Source: Aplysia californica (lineage: Eukaryota; Mollusca; Gastropoda; Aplysiida; Aplysiidae). Taken from it: a stretch of 64,000 nucleotides of DNA. A program made the position numbers and the translations under genes. Below the pieces are notes generated by a model, which was not told where the DNA came from, ran no database searches, and saw only the letters and a list, made by a program, of their open reading frames with translations. The stretch is taken from positions 1,685,358-1,749,357 of the forward strand of contig NW_004797295.1 in NCBI RefSeq assembly GCF_000002075.1, written 5' to 3'. Positions 55,801 through 64,000 of the stretch are shown here, one piece after another; within the stretch, counting starts at the first letter, position 1, and each line of letters opens with the position of its first letter.

Positions 55801-58800
55801 ATAATGAAAAAGGTAATGTGAGTACCCTGAGCAGTCGCCCGACCTTGCTCAATCAAGATATAGTTCTGCTGTTTCAATGTGAGCCAATATGATAATCTGC
55901 CAATCTCATCACAGTGCATTATGATGACGACTGGGAGCTCATATAGTATATTATGTGGCAGAGCAAGAAAAACCTTCACACATCCCTGTTTTTCACTTTC
56001 TGTTTTTCAGAGCACTATGCTTCTTATTTCATCAAATTATTATAATTAAAGCATGAGATACCATACTAGCTTAAACAGATGTATTTCAAAAGTGTACATA
56101 TAGGTACAGAAACAAAACAGCCTAATTTGACTTTTATCAGCTGTATCTTTAAGTTGTCCAGTTTTGTCTTCTGACAGCTCCTCAATGCAACATATGCATG
56201 AAGCATTCTTACTTGTGTTTCTCCTTCGCCTGCTCCAACTGATGGCTCAGACTAATGACCTGCTGTTGCAATGAGGCAGAATCACCAGACTGGAAGGCAG
56301 TAAGCCTTGCTTGATTCTGTGCCACCATCTCCTAATGCAGCAAAGGGAAGAGTACATAAAAGATTACCCTTCTGACTATGACAGATTGATAATATTGACA
56401 CAGAAACAAACCGGAAATAAATACTATCCTTTCCATAAGATGACATGGAATTGCTAACCATTTCAGTACTTCACTACATGACAAACATTTCATCACTAAA
56501 ACATCCAGGCCGAGGTATTAAAAAGAATTGTAAATTCTAGTAGAACTATGATTATTCCAAACTGCCTAAAACTATTAACTAAGCCAGTATCATACACTGT
56601 CACAAACATTATTGCACTCTCAAAGGAAACTTGTTGATTAAAAACTCTAAACAATACACAATTGAAATGTCACTAGTAATCACTGAAATAGGAAATATCT
56701 TGTTTAAAGTAAATTATATTATACTTTCCAGAAAAACAAGTCTTTTATATATATATATGTATCTGTACATAGTGATACCATTAAGCACTTTTTAAAAAAA
56801 CTTCTGATGAACTGGATAAAAACTGTACTAGATAAATAGTATGGTAAATATGCATCTATACCTTAGCCATCCATCATACATTATGTTCTTAAGGAAAAAA
56901 ATGGCAGATATGGTAATTCTTTAAGTATCATACAAAGTTTTATCTCAGGGATACAGAAAGAGGAGGCATGCAAAAGGTTACCAGGCTAGTTCAGAGCAAA
57001 GAGGGGACTTGTGGGTACAGTTTTGCCATGTCATTCATATGAACATGCCTGAAGGATTCGGTGCATTGGCAGTACAGTTAAAGGGTAGAGCAACAACTTG
57101 AGAGCCACATCATAATACTCAGCCCTGGTATTATGCTTCATTTGTCCCAACAAAGTAAGTCATAACACAAAATAAGCATTAAACTGAAATGTTTTATACA
57201 CTATTGGGTAAATGAAAAGACGGCTACATAAAATAAATTTTTTTTTAAATATTAAAAACAAAACAAGCAAACAAGAAAAGAAGCACAAAAATGTCCCCGT
57301 TATCATTAAAATAAGAACCTTTTATAAATATGAACTTAAGAGTATACAACAGAAAAAGGAGCACGTCCCATTGGCTCACTTCTATATTTCATTCATAATG
57401 TTCATCTGACTGCTAGTCTACATACTTGTGATGTTATTTGAATCAAAACTTCCCATTTTTCATTTTGAATGCACTTCTACCCTTATATCCAATTTTTTAG
57501 ATTTCTCCAGGATAAAACAGAGAGGAATATAATATGAATAGAAAGGAAACAGGATTTTCATTGATCTTAAAATCAAACTAAGTCATACCTGTGCCTTCAA
57601 AGTCAAAGTCTGTCCGAAATGTTTTGAGGCACTTATCGGAAATGAAATTTTTAAAAAATCAGAGCTGCAACTAAAGAGAAAAAAAACCAACTACCCAATA
57701 AAGAAAGAGCAGCAATCAAAGCAACATAAATACCTCACGCACTTCATCTTGTTGGGTTGTGGCTTGGACATCAGACATATGCATCTACAAGTGCACAAAT
57801 GTGAAAGAAAAAACATAAAAAAACAACATAAAATAACCACCAGACACATCACCAAAATCAAACAACACTGTGACGGAGATTCAAGCACATCTCTACCAAA
57901 ACAGTGACACAGTAGTTGATAGTCATTCACCCAGAAAGAAGAACTAAAAATGCTTTTACAATCAAGATCAAATTCCAAGTAAATCATAGTGCTGAAAATG
58001 ATTTAACTCAATAAATTAAGACATCTCATCAGCTAACTCCTTTTAAGTTCTCGATATATTGAACAATTATTCTAGAAAGCTACATTACTGTGCTGGGCAT
58101 ATATTTTGGAAAAAGAATCAGTGGAAGAAAGGCTAAACATCAGCCAAAGTCAGACAGGCAGTGCGTATGTGCAAATATCAGATTATATCCATGCCTTTCT
58201 CTGGCAAAACTCCTGTTCATTCATTTAACAACTACATGCACGCCAAATCTAGGTAATGACAGGCCTACAAGGTAAGAACTCTTAACGCTAGAATCTACAG
58301 CAGCACATGAGTACCAATTGTTTATTAACATTAGCCAATATTCACATACTATGAGCAGTTTTATAAGCCTAAGCATGATTTGGGACAAGAGCACACCTGG
58401 ACTATGCCTATTCAGAAAGAATGTATTTCTGGAAAATCCTCATCCCAGACCTAAATTCAGTCAACCTCAACAGTTCATTTATGTTATTGGCTCAGAATAT
58501 ATGTGTGTTTTGAGTGTTTCAAGTGTTTCCTCAAAATGTCCTTATATCAGTGAACAATTTCCTGGAGAGACAACTAAAAGAGAAGGCTAATTATTCGGAA
58601 CAAAACAGAGATCAGCTTGGTATGGAGCAAATGTGAATGCTTCTGTCATACGATACTGTGTATGGGCAGAGTGTCGAGGACTGCAAAAGTAGATTTCATG
58701 CCAACTGAGAATCACAATAGCATAAGGTTTGGGGACCAGACATCGCAGTTTTGAAAGTACAATAAAAATCCCATTCTGTAGCTAACCCCATCAGCATTTT

Positions 58801-61800
58801 GCTAAGACTGTCCTGAGCTTTGGAATGTCTATAAACTGACCTGAGAGGCAGACTGAGGCTTATTACTTCAGTGTCACTAGATGAAAAATGAGAATTTTCT
58901 TAAATTTAAGTTGAAACCTTACAGTATCCGTTCAAAAGGATTCAAATGACAAAGAAATTTCAATTCCTGTCTTTACCCAAGAATACCCCGATAACATTAA
59001 GTATTGCAGCAGATAATGTCAATATACAGTCAAACCTGTGTAAAACGGCCACCCATTGTCAAGAAGAAAAGTGGCCGTATAAGACAGGTGGCCGTCTTAG
59101 GCAGTACTGATCAAGATGAAGAAAACAAACCCCATTCCCAATCGAAAGAAGCCGCATTATTGTTGTTGTTGTTGTTGGTTTGTATTTAGTTTGTTATTTT
59201 TATTTTGTTGTTGATTTTGTGCAAGGGTGACAATAAAACGAAATGTGTCAGACAAGGAGGACCGAGTGCCATGGTAAAACAAACATATGGGTCGCCACCA
59301 CTCGAAGAACGAGCGACGCTTCTATCACAAGTTCATGTTGACGTCCATTGTTACTTTGTTACAGACTGGGTAAACTGGGACCACTCATCTCACTTACGAT
59401 TTGTGTATGAGTTCTGGGCGGGGCTTATGGGTTATGAGGGATCACACGCTTCCCTCACCAGCAGCTGGAAATTGGTACCTATTGGTCAACAGTGGAAGGG
59501 GCTTACGCAACATGATCGGTTGGAGTGGAGGGATTACCTAACAACAACGACAGGTGATTAGATTATGACGGCTCACCCACAACAGCAGGGGTCAATGCAC
59601 AATTAATGACAAAATGTAATGGAGTCACTAAGGTGGCCGTCTAAGACAGGTGTTAATGCTTAGTATGATAGGGGTTGTGTGTTAAAATATGGTGGCCGCG
59701 GCCGCGTTGGACAGGTGCCCGTATTACACAGTTACATTATATAGAAAAAACGCAAGGGGGGAAATGGAAAGTGGCCGTTTGTACAGGTGGCCGTCTTATA
59801 GAGGTGGCCGTCAGGGCAGGTTCGACTGTACTTCTCCAATACAGAAACACAAAACTCTGATCCGAGCAATTCAAAGCGACCTAGAGCACACTCTGGAAAC
59901 ACATAAGACTCAGGATTCAAGCACAATACAACTACATACAAGGAAGTGAACAGTGACCCTATGGAAACATTTCATTTGAGAAAAGGAACCTTTCGTTCAA
60001 TGTTCCACTCCCTGGTAAGGGCAGAAAGCTCCTCCCTATGACAATTCTCCCTTACTTGAAGCTTTCTCTCATGCTCATTTCTCATGTGAGCATCCTGCTC
60101 CAACAACTCTTGCTGACGGCGTTGCTCCACAGTGCTCAGCTCAGACTGAAGGCTTGTCACCTTGGCTTCAAGTTCAGACTTCACATTCTAAGAATAATAT
60201 TGATACACATTTATGTAAAAAATAACAATGCATGTAAAGTGGTTAACACAAATTAACAACGAGAATTTAAACTTAATCCAGCAATTGTAATTTGGAGCTT
60301 GGGTTTAAATTTAAAGCTTGAAAAACATCAGACACAAAAGAGGATCAAAATCTAAAATGGAGTATAACATCAGGCACCAGGACCTGAGAACAGACGAGCA
60401 CATGATGTCAGAAAGACAATTATAATTTAACTCTGGCACAATATTCATTTATACTTTATAGTAAAGAGGGATATCTTACTTCAACAATGGCCGAAAACAT
60501 AATTTCTTTAATATTGTCTAAAAAATAATTGAGACATGTCTGCTTTCAAAAGAAAACCACATTCTTAATTTAAAACCAAATTGCAGGTGTCTACCTCTAG
60601 TTTTGTCTTGTATTCAACATGTAGTTCCTCAATGCGTTCATCTCTCTCTTGTAGCTCTTTACGTAGTTCCTCCAGATCTGCTTGGTGTTCCCGCAGCATT
60701 CCCTGTTCTCCTCGCTCACTTTTGTCTGGGAAAGAATGATTGTGACGAGAAAATATATCATTTTAAAATCACTATAAAGATAGCCTTTGATTATAATCAA
60801 AGTATTGAGCACAAGAACAGTGAAGTACTGCGACGAGGAAAGTGTTTCTCTTTACTCATTCAAGTGGAATAAAGGGAAGCGAACAAGCTTTACAGTATGG
60901 AATACACTGAAAACCCAACACATAAAACAGCGGAAAGCTAGGACAGAAGTTGTAGAATATATCATAATACCAAAGAAGAGTATCAAGGAAACACAAAACA
61001 AGTAAACAAGACAAAAAAACTCTTGTGTGTATGGAAGTAATTCAGAATGTACAGGTGAAAATGGTGAAATGGTATGGGTTTAACGCCCCTATCAACACTC
61101 TTAGGTTATTTAAGCGGCAGGGTCTCCTGGTTTAATGTCCGTTTCCGAAAGGACCGAGCCAAGTGGGAAATTCGTGTAAAGCGCCTTTCCCAACGACACA
61201 ACGTCGGACCGAGCTGAGGTTTGGACCTCCAAACCCGCAATCTCACGATTTCGAGTCCGGCAGCCTAACCACTAGGCTACAGACGCCACTCGAGAATGTA
61301 CAGGAACGGTGAAGTACAGAAACAAGAACATAATGCTGCAAAATGACCTCAAATACTCAAAGGTGAGCTTTTTTTTTTTCAACCTTCGATAAATAAACAG
61401 TGTACACTCACGCCTCCATTTGATAATGTTCAAACAAACCAAAATGCATTATCTACTTTCCAAGGTGATATTTAAGTTTTACTTTCCACAAATTCAACCT
61501 CAAATAGATTGGTGACCTGAAAAATTGTCTACAAAAGACAAGCAGTCGTGACTTACCCAAAGCTTCCCTGATGGTGCTCTCGAACTCTCTCTCTTTCTCC
61601 CCCAGTTGTTGATTCATCTCTTTCACCAGTTGCTTCACCTTGGTCGAATGTTCATTGTCCTGCGTCACCAGTGCCTCCCGCTTCTCCTTCTCCTTCTCCT
61701 CAGCAACAGCACTCAGCTTTCCCTCAAGCTCCTCCACCTCTTGGTCTCTATCGCTCTTCAGAGACTCAAACTGTTTCTCCAGTTCAGCATATTTAGAGCG

Positions 61801-64000
61801 CAATTCTTTCACCTCAGTATTATGGCCTTCCTTCAACTCCTGCCCTTGACTCTCTACTGTAGACAACTTTTCCAAAAGAGAATTTTTCTCTGAATTAACG
61901 GCATCAAGCTGTTGCTGAAGAGTCAGTATGCTCTGCTCCAGCTCACTCTGCTTTTTCAGGTGGGTCTCTATCACAGTGTCTTTGCTTTGTTCAACTTGGG
62001 TCTGATGAGACTGTACCTCTGCCAGCTGAGTTTTGTATTCTTCTGTTGTCTTCTCATGGTCTTGTTTGAGTTTGTTCATTTCCTCAGAAAGACTGCGGAC
62101 ATTTTCCTCCAGTTTTGATATAACCTCTTGTTGCTGTTGTGATGTGGCACTTTTATCATCTTGTAACTGTTTTTTAACCTGGGAAATATACGCCTCCGCT
62201 TTTTTCTTGTACTCTGCAACCTTAGAGCTGCTCTCAGATTCTAGTTGGGTTTGGAGTGTACTCAGCTCGGTAGCATGAGCCTCATTGCACTCTTTGAGTC
62301 GTCTCTCCCAGTCAGTTCTAAGCTTTTCCTCACTCTGGTTCATCTCAAGTGATTTATTTTCCAACTGAGACTGAGCAGACACTTTCTCTGCCTCAAGACT
62401 CTCACACTCTGAAGTCTTTCTCTGCAGTTTCTCCTGCAGCTCCTGTGACTCTACTGAATTCTTTGCTAGTTCAGACTGGAGCTGTGACACTTGCTGCTGC
62501 AGGCCAGTGAGCTCAGACACAGTGTCCCCCACAGCCTGCACTTTTTGCTCCAGGTCCAACCGGTTATTCTGAGTCTCTTCTAACAGTTTCTGTGTTTTGT
62601 CAAGCATGCCTTCCAGTTCATTTAACTTTGCATCTTTCTCCTGCAATATTTGGACATGTCTTTCCTCACTTTCTTGCAACACTACCAAGTGTTTCTGTTC
62701 CTTGTCTTGTAACTCCTGACCATGTTTCTCTTCTTTCTTCTTCATTTCCTCTGCATGTTCCTCTTTCTGCTTCTCATTGCTGGAAGTGAGTTCTGACACT
62801 TGCCTCTCTAGCCCCTCTATGGAACCTTGTTTCTGATTTACCAACACATTTGCTTCTTCTAACTCCATCATAAGTTTATCTGAGTCTGAATGTTTTGTCT
62901 CCAGATTCTGTAGGTTCAGTGATAACTTTTCACGAAGCTCCTGACAGTTACTCTGAGATTCCTCAAGAGTGATCTGTAAACTTTTCTCTCTTTCCCCATG
63001 TTCCACTTTCATCTTCTCAAGCTCAGTGTCTTTTTCTTCTATCACAGTCGACATTTCTGACACCTTCCTCTCCAAGTCCACAATTGTATCTCGGGTGAGG
63101 CCAGAGCTCTCCTCCAGCTGCAGAAGCCGTGTATTGGCTCTAGTCAGCTCTGTGTAAACATCCTCCTTGCCACTTGTGGCCGCCTGCAGCTTTTGTTCCA
63201 GACCTTCTATGGTAGACTTGGCCTGACTCTGCATCTCCTTTAACTTGACCATATACTTCTGCTTCAGCTCCTTCACTCGCTGCTCCCCTTCTGTTTTCAC
63301 AGTCTCCAGGTCTGATTCATGCTGTCTACGTTCATTAACTAGTTTTTCTTCTTCCTCTTTTAACCTTGCCTGGACAGAGGTCAGGGAAGACTCTGCCTTG
63401 TTCTGAGTCTCTTCCAAGCGTTGTTTAATGGCTGTCAGTTGTTCCCCTTGAGTCGTCTCTATGGCTCCAACTCTATCTCTTTCTTGAGTCAGCTGAGCCT
63501 CATAACTCTGTGTGACTGTCTGTAACTCTGCCCTACACTCAGACAATTCCTGCTGTCCTGCTGACAGCTGCTCTTCCAGTTCTAGCTTTTTCACCGTCAG
63601 CTCAGACAGTTGTGTTTCATGACTGACTTTCAAATCTTCAACTAGTCGGTTACAATTTTCATTAATTTCTCTCTCTGATGTTTCTAAGCTTTGCACTTTT
63701 GTTTCAAGTTCTTGCACTTTCCTACTACTCTCCTCCTCCTTTTCCTGTGCAGCCTCATTGACAGCACGCAACATCTCCTCAATTGCTGCATGCTCTTTCT
63801 GAAGTTGAGCTAGACTCTGATTCACTTCTATCAGTGAGGCCTCTTTCTCTTGAAACTCTATAGTCTGAGTCTCCCCTTTCTCTCTAAGTGCGATAACTTC
63901 CTTCTGCAAGTCATCAGCACGGCTTGTTTCTTGTGCCAGCTGTCGTTGTAATGACTCTTGCTCTGCTGACACTGTGCCAGCCATGGTCTCCAGCCTCTGA
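46865..64000 (-). CDS. GOLGA4: Golgin-245/GOLGA4-like trans-Golgi tether (3' part, GRIP domain)
   Basis: Minus-strand coding exons: 61557-64000 (open to the edge), 60595-60725, 59990-60187, 57734-57784, 57589-57609, 56213-56331, 54931-55084, 54409-54477, 53537-53659, 52604-52651, 52189-52272, 46865-46882. All phases join, giving about 1,152 residues. The first 990 are nearly continuous heptad coiled coil rich in Glu, Lys, Gln and Leu. The end EPTEFE-YLKNILYEFMMGKETR-TLARVIATVVRFSDEQTRN is a GRIP domain, closest to golgin-245 (EPTEFEYLRKVLFEYMMGRETK, from memory). GRIP domains dimerise and bind Arl1-GTP on trans-Golgi membranes; the Tyr of YLKN is the key Arl1-contact residue. Such proteins capture endosome-derived vesicles. 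The 5' exons lie right of the window. Its 3' end faces shootin. Confidence 0.9.
48259..48932. mobile_element. TTAA-flanked (piggyBac-like) element, 674 bp
   Basis: TTAA at 48255-48258 and 48933-48936. Left end CACTTTCACTACCGCG, inverted right end CTCTTTTCCTACCAGG. The GAGCCGC...GCGGCTC palindrome and an ATTCCAATCCA block are shared with the 29279 element. No transposase seen. Last golgin intron. Confidence 0.82.
51327..51413 (+). other. Orphan exon-like segment 1 (antisense to golgin)
   Basis: 87 nt between acceptor tttgtgtctgtag and donor gtaagtag. The only open plus frame encodes TLQMSIPSNPFPVKGKAV then FRGRLSATFES. Function not recognised. The phase does not join directly with the next segment. 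Confidence 0.35.
51542..51607 (+). other. Orphan exon-like segment 2 (antisense to golgin)
   Basis: 66 nt between acceptor ttccataattcaaag and donor gtaagtat. The open frame encodes INIPGIPNMMETLKN then SVLDWY. Function not recognised. Confidence 0.35.
52189..52272 (-). CDS. GOLGA4: Golgin GRIP domain exon 2
   Basis: 84 nt. Acceptor ctggctttcag, donor TCG|gtgagt. Encodes TLARVIATVVRFSDEQTRN then VVAKADAKS, the last GRIP helix. Confidence 0.92.
52604..52651 (-). CDS. GOLGA4: Golgin GRIP domain exon 1
   Basis: 48 nt. Acceptor ttgtttgttgcag, donor AGG|gtaagt. Encodes YLKNILYEFMMGKETR, first GRIP helices with the Arl1-contact Tyr as its first residue. Confidence 0.93.
53537..53659 (-). CDS. GOLGA4: Golgin exon leading into the GRIP domain
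   Basis: 41 codons, phase 0-0. Acceptor actctcggcag, donor GAG|gtaaca. Acidic linker PQDDDDPPLSLDG then FREPTEFE, the sequence that enters the GRIP domain in golgin-245. Confidence 0.9.
54409..54477 (-). CDS. GOLGA4: Golgin exon, short coil
   Basis: 69 nt, phase 0-0. Acceptor ttgtctttgcag, donor AAA|gtgagc. Encodes AQLSQLNAELSQSKIRERELSRK in two heptad-like blocks (AQLSQLNAEL, SKIRERELSRK). Confidence 0.85.
54931..55084 (-). CDS. GOLGA4: Golgin exon, end of coil and flexible linker
   Basis: Acceptor gtgttgttcatag, donor GAA|gtgagt. Encodes LELAEARSGEEM, then a proline/serine linker GTLPSPLLAAPKISSQPGD, then DIQDLELHNIDLE. Confidence 0.85.
56213..56331 (-). CDS. GOLGA4: Golgin exon, coiled coil
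   Basis: Acceptor tttgctgcattag, donor CACAA|gtaaga. Encodes MVAQNQARLTAFQSGDSASL and QQQVISLSHQLEQAKEKH. Confidence 0.85.
57589..57609 (-). CDS. GOLGA4: Golgin 21-nt microexon (candidate)
   Basis: Acceptor catttcggacag, donor CAG|gtatga, phase 0-0. Encodes TLTLKAQ, which continues the heptad pattern between neighbouring exons. It could be skipped without a frame change; the acceptor has a poor pyrimidine tract. Confidence 0.45.
57734..57784 (-). CDS. GOLGA4: Golgin exon, 17 residues
   Basis: 51 nt, phase 0-0. Acceptor cacttgtag, donor GAG|gtattt. Encodes MHMSDVQATTQQDEVRE. Confidence 0.7.
59027..59828. mobile_element. Tigger/pogo-like element, 802 bp
   Basis: TA duplications at 59025-59026 and 59829-59830. 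Left end CAGTCAAACCTGTGTAAAAC then GGCCACC; inverted right end CAGTCGAACCTGCCCTGACG then GGCCACC. GTGGCCGTCTAAGACAGGTG motifs repeat inside. A 118-codon plus frame (59205-59561) has no recognised domain. Golgin intron. Confidence 0.88.
59990..60187 (-). CDS. GOLGA4: Golgin exon, coiled coil
   Basis: 66 codons, phase 0-0. Acceptor attattcttag. Encodes SELEAKVTSLQSELSTVEQR and REELSALTREWNIERK. The donor AAAG|gttcct departs from consensus. Confidence 0.82.
60595..60725 (-). CDS. GOLGA4: Golgin exon, coiled coil
   Basis: Acceptor attctttcccag, donor GAG|gtagac. Encodes GMLREHQADLEELRKELQER and DERIEELHVEYKTKLE. A B-type SINE lies in the preceding intron. Confidence 0.85.
61056..61292 (-). repeat. 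tRNA-headed SINE, 237 bp, with 12-bp target duplication
   Basis: AGAATGTACAGG flanks both sides (61044-61055, 61293-61304). The minus strand begins GAGTGGCGTCTGTAGCCTAG and TGGTTAGG (A box), with CGGGTTTGGAGGTCC as a decayed B box, then CGTTGGGAAAGGCGCTTTAC in the body. It is in the golgin intron after the large coil exon. Confidence 0.9.
61557..64000 (-). CDS. GOLGA4: Golgin large coiled-coil exon (open at right edge)
   Basis: 814 codons of coiled coil; donor TTTGG|gtaagt. The frame is open past the first Met (63984) to the window edge (QRLET precedes it), so that Met is not the start. Repeated KEEEKL/EQKL-type heptads, few prolines. The frame runs about 34 codons into the intron before a stop. 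Confidence 0.93.

Noticed and set aside
59205-59561. 118-codon plus frame as a gene
   Set aside because: Lies wholly inside a TA-flanked Tigger-like element and has no recognised domain.
61220-61292. Possible tRNA gene, minus strand
   Set aside because: It is the head of a SINE with its own target duplication; the B box is decayed.
63982-63984. ATG as the golgin start codon
   Set aside because: The frame stays open upstream to the window edge and there is no acceptor or signal nearby; golgin-245 proteins extend well beyond this point.

Overview
The window is animal nuclear DNA: AT-rich, intron-rich, full of decayed transposons and microsatellites, with GT-AG spliced exons. Gene content and repeat style (RTE-like and L2/CR1-like LINEs, tRNA-headed SINEs, TTAA-flanked elements, frequent TAGATCTA and TAGGCCTA words) suggest a marine invertebrate, most likely a mollusc. 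That placement is inference. No bacterial operon, CRISPR array, rRNA or functional tRNA gene was seen.

Three host genes can be read. (1) Left, minus strand, 630-14502: the 5' end of a sortilin-family (VPS10 domain) receptor closest to SORL1. Exon 1 carries a signal peptide and a furin-like site; one later exon lies at 630-729, and the rest runs off the left edge. (2) Centre, plus strand, 16294-36438: a complete shootin-1 (SHTN1) homologue, 16 coding exons, all phases compatible, 531 aa, with coiled coil, an 11-proline run and the conserved motif around residues 416-433. (3) Right, minus strand, 46865 to beyond 64000: the 3' part of a trans-Golgi golgin (golgin-245/GOLGA4), a coiled coil of more than 1,100 aa ending in a GRIP domain. 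Genes 1 and 2 are divergent across about 1.8 kb; genes 2 and 3 converge across about 10 kb that holds a mariner remnant and the probable 3' UTRs.

Introns and spacers carry the mobile fraction: a broken Helitron helicase (1896-3600), a nearly full-length LINE with a 10-bp target duplication (7843-11092) that seems to sit inside an older TTAA element, two solo LTR fossils in inverted orientation (12297-12551, 23524-23780), pogo/Tigger-like and mariner-like elements with TA duplications, a piggyBac-like TTAA family in several sizes, tRNA-headed SINEs, and a LINE-in-LINE nest with a 12-bp target duplication (21083-22735).

The three genes do not form a pathway by position, although sorting receptors and GRIP golgins both act at the trans-Golgi/endosome and shootin links actin to adhesion in neurons. 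I found no convincing new multi-gene system. The most useful leads are the invertebrate shootin with a polyproline plus WH2-like layout, two orphan exon-like segments antisense to the golgin, and the nested TTAA-element history.
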